Below, piece after piece: positions 55,691 to 64,000 of a stretch of 64,000 nucleotides of DNA. The notes under the pieces were generated by a model that saw nothing but the letters and a program-made list of their open reading frames with translations, was not told the DNA's origin and made no database searches. Each line of letters starts with the position of its first letter. Position 1 is the stretch's first letter. The DNA comes from Coenobita brevimanus. Lineage: Eukaryota > Arthropoda > Malacostraca > Decapoda > Coenobitidae. The translations under genes and the position numbers were made by a program. The DNA lies in contig CM064732.1 in the NCBI GenBank assembly GCA_032717465.1, positions 37,792,888-37,856,887 of the forward strand, in the 5' to 3' direction.

Positions 55691-55774
55691 TCACAGTTGT
55701 CATCAATATGAAATATTTACTCTTGAAGGATTTCATAATTATTAATTTTTATTTAAAATTTTTTCTATGTATGC

Positions 55775-56240
55775 AGTGGTAGGTGGGGACACTAGTGGTA
55801 GTGTGGGGTACCCACCATCCACTCACCCGATATAGTGCTGCTTTGGATGTCTGCCCTTTCCTCTCTCCTTTCCTTCCTCTTCTGTCTTTCTTTCCTTCCT
55901 TCTCTCCTCTTCCTTCTGGGTGTGGATAACTCTACACTGAGTGACAATCCAAATTGTTTCCTGCACACCGGGAAACCATTTACTACACTGGGTGGTAACT
56001 ATATAACCAAATTATGGCAGCTGGTGGTTTAGTGGGTAATTAAGGTGCTCCAGTTGGATTGAGCCTGGGTAGGTTTATATTCAAGGGGTGGTTGGAGTTT
56101 ATTGCCACCCAGAGATGAGTGAGGCTGGTCACTCTCATCTTAAATGTCAGGACCAGCTTGCCTACCCGGGGGTTCCTACTCTTCTCATGGGGTGACATAA
56201 GATTGGATGGTGGATGGATGGATGGATGGATGGATGGATG
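55775..56240 (+). mobile_element. SINE C1 copy with long (GGAT)n tail
   Basis: Nearly full length: body with ATCCACTCACCCGATATAG, pyrimidine tract, inverted repeat near 55957-55980, tRNA-like block with TGGTTTAGTGGGTAATTAAG, and a (GGAT)n tail of about 35 bases at 56206-56240. Confidence 0.75.
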
Positions 56241-56467
56241 ATGTATTCCTTGATAGGTTAGATGACAGTTCAATGGTCAAACATGAAATATTCTTTGTTC
56301 AGTTGCCTAGTTGCCCACACTGTTTTGTACCTCATCTGATGGGTGAGAATCCGTACCCCAAATGACAGAGTTCTCTCCACCTATGACTAAAACACATTAA
56401 TCTAAGTCTAAACACAGTTTGTAAATCAACATAAACAAAATTTAAGTCCAAAATATCATCAAAATCA

Positions 56468-56501
<34 letters not shown>

Positions 56502-56839
56502 CATAACCGGGGGTAGGCCTACGATAGGTGGGAGAGGGTGGTATTTCTACCCTGTCACTATTCCAGGGTATCGCATCTAGGGGTATCATAAATCCGGGTT
56601 TGCCTGTATAGAAGTGAATACGTACTGTATATACAAACCCACCTGGTTCAAACTCAGTCAAGAAGCAGAAGGATGGACAGGAGTAATCTGTAGTGTTTAA
56701 ATGTATGGCTATGATACACATTTTTGCTATTGTAGTTCTTATAGTCAGTAATATGGAAACTATTGACTGATGAATGGTACTAAATGGAGATACTGAAAAA
56801 TGAGTGTGCATTTGTGTGAAAGTGACTATATCACGCTAA
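56241..56839. other. No gene; poly(A) run and possible MITE
   Basis: A 28-base A run lies at 56471-56498. CAGGCAAACCCGGATTTATG, read on the minus strand near 56609, looks like a transposon end. The rest is unassigned. Confidence 0.35.
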
Positions 56840-57450
56840 GGTTGTGGATGTTGGTTAGGAGTCAAAAACTGTTTCCCTTAGACTTGCTCTTCCAAAATTT
56901 GGGTGTGTCTAACATAGTGTAGCGCCTTGATGTGCCGCGAAATATGGTAAGTGTTGTGTATGCTGCACTGGGTTCAGTTTTTGCGTGGTTGGAGAGTAAG
57001 TGTATTTTTCCTACTCATGTCATAACCATATCACTCACTTATTTTTCTTTGAATTCAGAGTTGCCTCTGGTCATCTTTGACAATATTACCTTAGTGTCTC
57101 TGTAAGTTTCCTGTGCATCTTGGTAGTAAGCTGGTTTCACAATAAAGATGGACTTACCTGCATTAAGGAAATAACCTTTCAGGGCCATGAGATGCTACAA
57201 GGTTCTACTATTTTGTCACATCTTTCACTTTGCCAGCACCTGTGAGATCATCTACATTTTTTTGCATGGGTTGCCTTATATTTGATCTGTTGTTGCAGCA
57301 CTGTCGTAGACAGATTACAGAACATACATAGCCATGGCCATGGGATCTCCTTGGGTTGTACCTTCTGTAGATTGAATAATAGACATTTTTTGGGCCCCTT
57401 ACTCATAATATAAAGGTTTGTTGATTCTTTGTTGGTATTTTCCACATACA
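56840..57450 (-). pseudogene. LINE F reverse transcriptase remnant
   Basis: Minus strand, in shifting frames: EGTTQGDPMAMAMYVL near 57365-57310, DLTGAGKVKDV near 57240, GPERLF with NAGKSIFIVKPAYY near 57160-57130, and ISDMVMTWVGKIHLLSNHAKTEPSAAYTTLTIF near 57010-56920. This corresponds to the palm ('EGTTQGDPLAMAMYA', 'ADDATAGGKL') and following region of a LINE group widespread in marine invertebrates. Stops and indels are frequent. Its C-terminal domain is probably the piece at 51095-51620. Confidence 0.6.
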
Positions 57451-57539
57451 TAAAAATTAAATGCTGGGCATTTAATTTTTATGTTGTGCAGTATTGCCTC
57501 TTGACTGAAAGAGTTAAAAATGCGTTTGAGGCATCAGCC

Positions 57540-57985
57540 AGTAGTACTAGATGGTAGTTGGTGATGATCATCATCCACTTGATGTAGTGCTGTCTACTTC
57601 ATCCTTCACATTTATCATTCTATCTCTGCATCTGCCCTCCTTTATTCTTATTTTCCCCTTAACTTCTGCTGCTTTTTATTGCTCTTCTTTCCATCTCAAG
57701 TGGCTGTACATTGCATGTCAAGCCTAATGGCTCCCTGTAATCCAGGAAACCATTTACAGTGCTGGGCGGTAACCACACAACTAGATAATGGGGCGATGCG
57801 GTCCCTGCTATAGTGTCCCTGCTGTCTGAGTGGAGTGTTGCAAAGCAAATTCAGCGCTATCAACTGCAAGGGAACATTGGTTCACTGCATGGGACAGCCC
57901 TGAAGCGGTGGTTGCTTGTCTGCGGTTGATGGGTTTGCTAAGCCAGAGAGACTGGGGTTGATCAGCAACAACAACAATAACTAGT
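57540..57985 (+). mobile_element. SINE C3 copy, third type of 3' end
   Basis: It shares the family body (CATCCACTTGATGTAGTGCTG) and the hairpin region (AATGGCTCCCTGTAATCC / AGGAAACCATT). After the GGTAACCACACAACTAGAT junction it continues with a sequence unlike C1 or C2: GCTAAGCCAGAGAGACTGGG and a CAACAACAACAATAAC tail. A related 3' block occurs at 43420-43475. Confidence 0.6.
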
Positions 57986-58149
57986 TCTACTGTATCCTCT
58001 TCCTCAGATACTCCCCTCACAGAGTGAACTGCCACCTCACCTCCTGCCTGCTGGCCTGTGCACACCTGGAGGGTTCCAGCTGCCTACATAATGTTGTCTC
58101 TCATCACCTCCATAAGGGATTTCCTATTATTTGGTACAAACCTCACCTA

Positions 58150-59500
58150 CCCCACTGGGCATGCATGACGGGGCCACTCATCCACTAACCTTCACGGAGG
58201 AAAAATCATACCCAATGGGCTAAGGAAGACCGGCAGGTCCAGGACATGTTAGATGTTGGCATAATATCACCCTCTACCAGCCCATGGCCCTCCCCCATCG
58301 TCCTGGTAAAGAAAAAAAATGGGACACTCCGCTTCTGTGTAGATTACCATCGCCTCAATGATGTGACAATCAAATATGCCGCCCCCCTGCCCAGGATTGC
58401 CGACTCCCTTGCCTCCCTCTACGGGGCATCCTGGTTCTCCACCCTCGATCTCCAGTCAGGATACTGGCAAGTCCCTGTCCACCCCGAGGACCGAGGAAAA
58501 ACGGCATTCTCCACCAGCAACGGGAAGCACTACGAGTTCAATGTGCTCCCTTTCAGCCTCTTCAGCGCCCCTGCTAGGTTCTCCCGATTAATGGAGTGTG
58601 TGCTAAGTGGCCTCACTTGCGAGATATGCCTTGCATACCTAGATGACGTCATTATTTTCAGCAAAACCTGGGCCAACCATCTCCATCACCTACGACAAGT
58701 TTTCTCCAGGATAAGACAGGCCGGGATTAAACTCTGCCCCTCCAAATGTGTCCTGGCACAACGCTCACTCTCTTTTCTGGGCCACATCATATCTAGGGAA
58801 GGCATAGCCCCCGACCCAGAGAAGCTAAGGGCCATAGCCAAACTCCCCCTGCCCCGGAACGTGCACGAGGTCCGTGTCTTCATAGGCCTTGCCTCGTACT
58901 ATCGGCACTTTGTGAAAGGGTTCATGACCATCGCCAAGCCACTACACGATCTTACGAAAAAGGGCTAACCCTTCACATGGACCGAAGGCCACCTCCTGGC
59001 CTTCCATGTCCTCAAGGACAAGTTGATCATGGCCCCTATAGTGGTGTTTCCTGATTATACTCTCCCCTTCCACTTATACACGGACGTGTTACTAGTGGCA
59101 ATTGGCACCGTCCTGGCCTAAGTACAAGACAGCCAGGAACATACTCGTATCATTGCCTGCGCCAGTCACACCCCGAATCAGGCAGAGTGAAACTATGCTG
59201 CTACTAAGCGGGAACGCTTAGGCGTCATATGGGTGCTCGAGTATTTCCGAGCCTACCTAGCAGGGACCCACGTCACCATCATCACCTTATCATCAATCCC
59301 TGCAATGGCTGCGCCAGTCAGACACCAAAAATGCACAAATGATCTGCTGGAGAGAGAGATGCTTGAAGAATTCAGTTTCGAAATAGCTTACTGGCCCAGC
59401 AAACTCCACCCTGATCCCAACGCTCTCTCTGCCTCCCCGTCAATGCCATCCAGACTGCGCCCACCCTTGTGCAATGCTGGCAAGCCCGAGATCACCCCAA
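58150..59500 (+). pseudogene. Ty3/Gypsy pol: reverse transcriptase and RNase H
   Basis: The frame from about 58195 gives QDMLDVGIISPSTSPWPSPIVLVKKKNGTLR, FCVDYHRLNDVT, FSTLDLQSGYWQV, and the catalytic box YLDDVIIFS near 58636. KLCPSKCVLAQRSLSFLGHIIS and IGLASYYRHFVKGF follow, a complete Gypsy-type reverse transcriptase, up to a stop at 58966. RNase H follows in the same general frame (TEGHLLAFHVLKDKL, YTDVLLVAIGTVLA, ERLGVIWVLEYFRAYLAG, IAYWPSKLHPDPNALS) with stops near 59120 and 59188. Protease and gag are not found upstream, so the element is 5'-incomplete. It copies RNA into DNA in cytoplasmic particles when active; this one is not. Confidence 0.9.
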
Positions 59501-59501
59501 T

Positions 59502-60518
59502 TAGAGGCTTCACCAAACCCTGTTTCAGAGGTCTGCCACCAGGTGGTCTAGCGTCGCCCAGTCTCGATTAAATATTTTTGCGGGGTTTTAAAGACGTGAA
59601 ATTGTACCTAATACTAAGTTTATAATAATATTGCTATTTATAGGAATTTTTTTTCCTATTCAATCAAGCGCATATATGTATACCTGTAAAGAAAGAATAA
59701 CCAGGCTTTCAGAGAATCTTAACTTGGGGACTAAAACAGTGTGCTATCTATTTACATATATTTGAATAAATTGTGTGCAGTTAGTAAAAGGAGATTACCT
59801 TCAGGACTTATGATGTGTGTGTTTTAACATGCTTTAAAGAAGTAAGCAGTTCCACTGAAAATAATGTACTGAACGATTGCTTGGTTGGTGAATCAGCCAT
59901 ATTAATCCAAACAAACGGCAGTGTGGTACGACACTATAACCATAACAAAGTACAAGGAGTTGAAGTGTAAATTTACTAAACTGTGCAGTGGAGCCAGGGA
60001 AACATTTAAAAGAATTATTTGTGTTAGACTTTGGTTACTAAGATGACCAAGACGTCCAAAAGGTCCGTATTATTAGGAAAAGTCATACATCAGGCAGGGC
60101 AGCATATCGAAAGGTGCTGCTAAATATGCATATCTATTTTCTTTTGTGGATACTAACGAATGATAAATATTTTAATCACTGTTATCTTGCTTTATGGATG
60201 GTTCTAGTAAAATTGCCTAGGTTTTGTCTCTATATTATGCTTACAGAGATGAGTAAACTGACGAAAGCTGAGTTTGCAAAATGACACTTATAATACATTA
60301 TATATAATCAAAGGGCTCCCATATTGAAATTTCTTGGTAGCATATCATCCCATTTAGGTAATATGATTAGTAAAATATGTTTTGAGGTGTTTTACTTTGT
60401 GTCAAAATTAAAAAGAAATTAAGCACTGGCTACTTTTTCAGTGCCTACCTTGCATCAGAGCTGGGCGATGGAAGCGAACCTAGTGGCAGATTTCTGAAAC
60501 AGGATCTGGTGAAGTCTC
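59502..60518. mobile_element. About 1-kb insertion with terminal inverted repeats of about 65 bp
   Basis: The first 65 bases (TTAGAGGCTTCACCAAACCC, later CTGCCACCAGG and TCGCCCAG) face a matching inverted block at 60455-60518. By eye about three quarters of positions agree. The interior is AT-rich and non-coding. Removing it rejoins RDHPN and WMPTQLF of the Gypsy pol. The target duplication is very short, possibly AA, which does not settle the superfamily. Confidence 0.65.
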
Positions 60519-60519
60519 T

Positions 60520-61240
60520 AACTGGATGCCCACCCAGCTTTTCTCCAAGTTACAGTGCCACGGTGATCACCTTTACACCCACTCCTGCGACATCGCCCTA
60601 CACCTTGACACCGCCCTTGACACCCTTACACACCTCCACAGTGATAACAGGATCCATCTCGGTGCCAAAACACTCCTCCAAATTTTTAATGACATCTTTT
60701 GGACCCTGAACCCCTCGAAGATCGCTCAGCAAGTCGTCCAATCCTGCCGAGCGTGTGCCCTTGGAAAAGACACCACTAGGACACTGGGCCCGTCTGGACG
60801 CATCCTAGCCAACAAGCCCTGGCAACTACTATCCGTGGATGCAGTCGGCCCTCTCCCACCTAAATCAGGCTACAATTACATAATCACATTCATGGACACA
60901 TATTCCAAGTTCTTTATCACGTGTCCAGCAAAGGAACATCACACCCTAGCCATTGTAGATGCCCTGACTCGCCATGTGTTCCTGTATTTCAGCATCCCCC
61001 AGGTCCTCCACTCCGACAATGCCCCGGAATTCACAGGGAAAATCTGGGCCGAACTATCCACCCTCTTCGGGTACAATATTTCACACTCCTCACCATACTG
61101 GCCCCAGGGAAACGGCATATGTGAACGGAGCCACCGCACCTTACTCAGCCAAATGCAGACAAGACTCCAAGACATGCAGAGTGATGACTGGCCTGCCCAT
61201 GTCAAAATAGTGCAGTGGGTTATGAACACCTGCCCCCGCT
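60520..61240 (+). pseudogene. Ty3/Gypsy integrase
   Basis: An HHCC-type zinc domain comes first (NRIHLGAKTLLQIF ... VQSCRACALGK). The catalytic core has LLSVDAVGPLP with the first Asp, VLHSDNAPEFTGK with the second, and NGICERSHRTLL with the Glu. A TAG at 61240-61242 interrupts it in place of the usual codon after MNTCPR. The core is otherwise in one frame. This enzyme inserts the element's DNA copy into chromosomes. Confidence 0.9.
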
Positions 61241-61821
61241 AGGATGGAATTACGCCCCATGAACAGGTATTCAGCGGGGCCCCTCTGCTCCTATCCCTCC
61301 AACACCACTTGCAAGCACCCACCAACCCCACCTCCTCCGACCCCCTTCACCACCTCCAGCACAAACTTCACCACCTACAATCTACCCAGGACCTGACCCC
61401 AGACACCGCAAATACCAACGCCTACAAGCCAGGCGAACTCGACATGGGCGCCACCCTCCCAACACCACATAAACTAGCCCCTCGCTACACAGGCCCCTAC
61501 GAGATCGTGACCATCCCCAACCCATACCAGATCACGGTTCAATACTACAACACCACCCACACCTACAGGAATTGTCATGCGCGCCACTTCCAGGCCCCTC
61601 CCACACCACCATGCCACCTACACCCCCGCATACGCTTTCCCCCACCTCCCGGCCAGATTCTGACGACTCCTGCTCCTGTTACCTCACCCCATCCCTGTCC
61701 TCACCCAGCCCCACTACCACCTTCCCCACCCATACCCCAGACACCTCTCCCCCCTCTCTCACACCTCGCTCACATGCATCCTCCTCACAATGTTCCACTT
61801 CCACCCCACCACCACCTTTAA
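61241..61821 (+). pseudogene. Gypsy pol C terminus with GPY-type motif
   Basis: The frame continues as HEQVFSGAPLLLSLQHHLQ, then YKPGELDMGATLPT and LAPRYTGPYEIVTIPNPYQITVQ, the GPY/F module found at the end of many Gypsy integrases. After RHFQAPPTPP the protein becomes a long Pro/His/Thr tail. No chromodomain is apparent. Confidence 0.8.
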
Positions 61822-62370
61822 GCCCCACACCACGTGGCCACCCAGCTTCCCCACCCCCACACCCAGCTCCCCCACCCCCACACCCAGCTCCCCCTCACCC
61901 ATCCCCTCCCTTGCCACAACCCTCACCCACGCCCACAACCAGCCACCCGCAAACTGCGCCTACCCCAACAACAACCACCCCCGCAGCCAAAGCCGACACC
62001 AGACCTCCTGGCACCCCACCACCACGCCTGCCCACACCTCCGCCTCCACGCACCACCACACTGCCCACACGTCCACCCATATCCCCCCCATCACCACCTG
62101 CACCTGTATTTACCACCACCCACACCAGATCCGTTTGTCACACCCCTCAGTTAGATACACCCACACCCCCTCCCCATGATCAACCCCTTCCCCTAACACT
62201 GCTTCCCTCACCCTCAAACTCCACCATGCCCCATGGGACATCCCAATTGCCCACCCCACTAAGCTGCTTAACCAGGGGCGACCTCTTAAAAACAAGTCAG
62301 CCTCTCCTGTCTCCAGTCAACAACCAGACACCGTCCATCACACCCTTCCGCCTCCGCCACCCAAGATGAG
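61600..62370 (+). other. Very C-rich, proline- and threonine-coding tract
   Basis: Both plus-strand frames here are open for long distances because the DNA is rich in CCC and CAC, so open frames alone are weak evidence. A CCCCACACCCAGCTCC phrase repeats in tandem near 61850-61895. It continues the Gypsy pol tail and may encode a disordered extension. Confidence 0.5.
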
Positions 62371-62399
62371 GATAAAACATGTTTTCTGAGCCCCGGTCA

Positions 62400-62773
62400 T
62401 AAGCCGCAAGCACTGCATTAGTGACACCGCACAGTTTCTCCATCTACTGCGGCGCACGCCTCCACTGTCCACCCTCACCGTGATCTACTCCCTGCATCAG
62501 CAGCCCAAACAACCAACGCTGCACTGGACTACCCTCCTACGTCACCTCACACCCTCGCACCGCACCCCCACCATCGAACTTTACCAATTCCAGTCACAGG
62601 GACGTGACTTCCACCTCCGGGACAGTGGTGAAATACCCACTCGGCGGGGCGAGCTGGACACAACAACCCCAGGAGGAGGGTACAGGGAGGTGACCCTTAC
62701 CCCACAAGGAGATGACAGAAGGCTATCTAACCTGCCAAGCCTTCCCAGCAAGAGCGACATATATCCCCCATGA
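62400..62773 (+). other. Possible small coding frame after Gypsy pol
   Basis: The frame gives LHWTTLLRHLTPSHRTPTIELYQFQSQGRDFHLRDSGE and later TPGGGYREVTLTPQGDD. It has more balanced composition than its Pro-rich neighbour and ends at 62771-62773. No family is recognised. It may be a third gene of the Gypsy element or a chance frame. Confidence 0.35.
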
Positions 62774-64000
62774 CCCGATCCCCCTCTTCCCCGCAGCCAG
62801 ACCACCGGGCAGTACGCAGATTGAGTGGACTACACTCTGATGGAGGAAGCACTTGCCAAAATCAGGGTGGGACTTACAACCCCCAAGTCCCAAGCAAGCC
62901 CTTGGATGCTGTACCCACCAGATTGGCCTTCACAAGACGAGAGGATTTCACTGGAGCCTCTAGCCTTGCTATACCCCAGGGGAGCAGCAGCACAGTAGAG
63001 TCCGCCGGCCCTACTGTGGGTAGAGTGACCACCGGTTCTCCATCGTCTGCCACCCACCTTTGGGAGCCAGCACATCAGCACGTCCTACAGACAACCTACT
63101 CTGGTTCTCCCCAGGAGGGAGGCAGGCCTGGAGGTACTCTGCCGGAGCTACCTAAGTGGGACAGACAGCTGGTTGTCTCCCGAGCTGCCCCAGCCCCGAC
63201 GACAGGAGGCCAGAGTCCACCGGACCTGTGGCATTGCCCAGGAGTGCCCGCCGGGCCTCCCCTCCGCGTCGTCCCCGGGACAGGTGCCCCAACCCCAGCA
63301 GCAGAGGGAGAGAGTCCATCGGATCTGTGGCAAACACCAGGAGTGCCCACCGGGCCTCTCCCTCTCACCTTCCTCGGGCTCAGCACCCGAGGGAGTATCC
63401 TCTGATCCTCCTCTTGCTTCTATTCCCAACAGGAACCTAGGTAGTGCCCGCCGGGCCTGCATGGCTGAAGGAGCGCCTGCTGGGTCTCCTTCTCGTGCCC
63501 CAGTCCGGAGTTCCGGCAGGGACCGTCAGGCCCGCCAAGTAGGGGAGCAGGCCGCCAGTCACTCCCCCTCCGTGACTCTTGGGGTTCCTACAGAGGGTGA
63601 CACCCCTCGCTCAGTTCACCCCTCCTGTGGTGGAGCGAGACGCCCCTCTCCCCGCCCCTCTCCCCCGGAAAGTGGGAACTGCTTCCCCACAGGTACCCCA
63701 CCCGAGACCAGCCAGGGCGAGACCACGCCGAGGCCAGGCATCCTGTTGCTGCGACTCCACCACCAACCCCGGCAGGCTCTGACGGACTCCTCCAGAGTAA
63801 GCAGCAGCAGATCACCTTTGACGGCCTCTTCCCCCAGGTGATACCGGAGCCCCCAGAGGAGGCAGACAACCCCTACAACCCACCACTGTCGCTGGACCCC
63901 TCCTGATGAAGGCGGCCGCTGTCCACCCCTGACGGCCACCACTCCCAGGAGGGACCATGGACCTGGAAGTGCGCCGCCCCACCCATAGCCGACCCTTGGC
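62774..64000 (+). other. GC-rich unassigned region
   Basis: Compared with the AT-rich bulk of the window this stretch is strongly GC-rich. One frame from 62840 reads MEEALAKIRVGLTTPKSQ and continues with stops. A second frame runs 63173-63841, rich in Pro, Ser and Arg. A unit of about 103 bp with CAGGAGTGCCCGCCGGGCCT appears near 63213 and 63316, with a third partial copy near 63440. It could be the gag or 3' region of an LTR element that continues beyond the window. Confidence 0.35.

Noticed and set aside
61572..62369. 265-codon proline-rich plus-strand frame as an independent gene
   Set aside because: C-rich DNA keeps several frames open at once. Without homologues the frame length is not evidence for a gene.

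Overview
This window is animal nuclear DNA made almost entirely of transposable elements. There are no bacterial operons, rRNA genes or CRISPR arrays. The mix of LINEs, piggyBac and pogo/Tigger DNA transposons, a Ty3/Gypsy pol gene, tRNA-derived SINEs and many di- and tetranucleotide microsatellites fits an invertebrate with a large genome. My best guess is a decapod crustacean, but that is an inference from repeat style. The only piece that looks like a host gene is a terminal coding exon at 49824-50072 with a RING-like Cys/His pattern, a splice acceptor and a poly(A) signal.

Layout. From 1073 to about 14560 a CR1-like LINE lies on the minus strand. It is cut by nested insertions: a TIR element at 1940-4939 (itself holding a SINE, a LINE and another SINE), a TA-flanked MITE at 4991-5675, a pogo transposon at 6733-9854, SINE copies at 10577-11130 and 13203-13661, and a truncated LINE at 11283-13055. 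From 14786 to 24080 there are a LINE fragment, AATAGT-type low-complexity DNA, a pogo-like deletion derivative split by a piggyBac transposon (16663-20423), and two MITEs. A second pogo copy sits at 24081-27190 and an internally deleted piggyBac at 27659-29165.

From about 29170 to 39168 one plus-strand LINE (family B here, with a PHD-like zinc finger between its reverse transcriptase core and C-terminal domain) has been opened by a 0.5 kb element, a nearly intact minus-strand LINE (family A, 30227-32712) and a piggyBac with an uninterrupted 737-residue transposase (33190-36892). Removing each insertion restores the LINE text, and target-site duplications are visible. Its 3' end is followed by a tandem duplication (39169-41600) of a spacer plus a truncated family B copy. 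From 42311 to 49063 lie two copies of a jockey-like LINE. The longer is opened by another family B LINE (44256-46892), which in turn carries a tRNA-derived SINE (45201-45373).

After the host exon, two minus-strand pieces of a sixth LINE family (51095-51620 and 56840-57450) are separated by a third piggyBac lineage and several SINEs. A Ty3/Gypsy pol region (58150-61821) is opened by a roughly 1 kb element with terminal inverted repeats of about 65 bp. It leads into a GC- and proline-rich tail (61600-64000) that I cannot assign.

How it works together. The autonomous elements (LINEs A, B and the CR1-like family; piggyBac; pogo) share the window with short elements that appear to depend on them. 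The most striking case is a SINE-like family (SINE C) with a shared body and an inverted-repeat hairpin but at least three different 3' ends. One of those ends is nearly identical to the 3' end of LINE A, as expected if LINE A supplies its reverse transcriptase.
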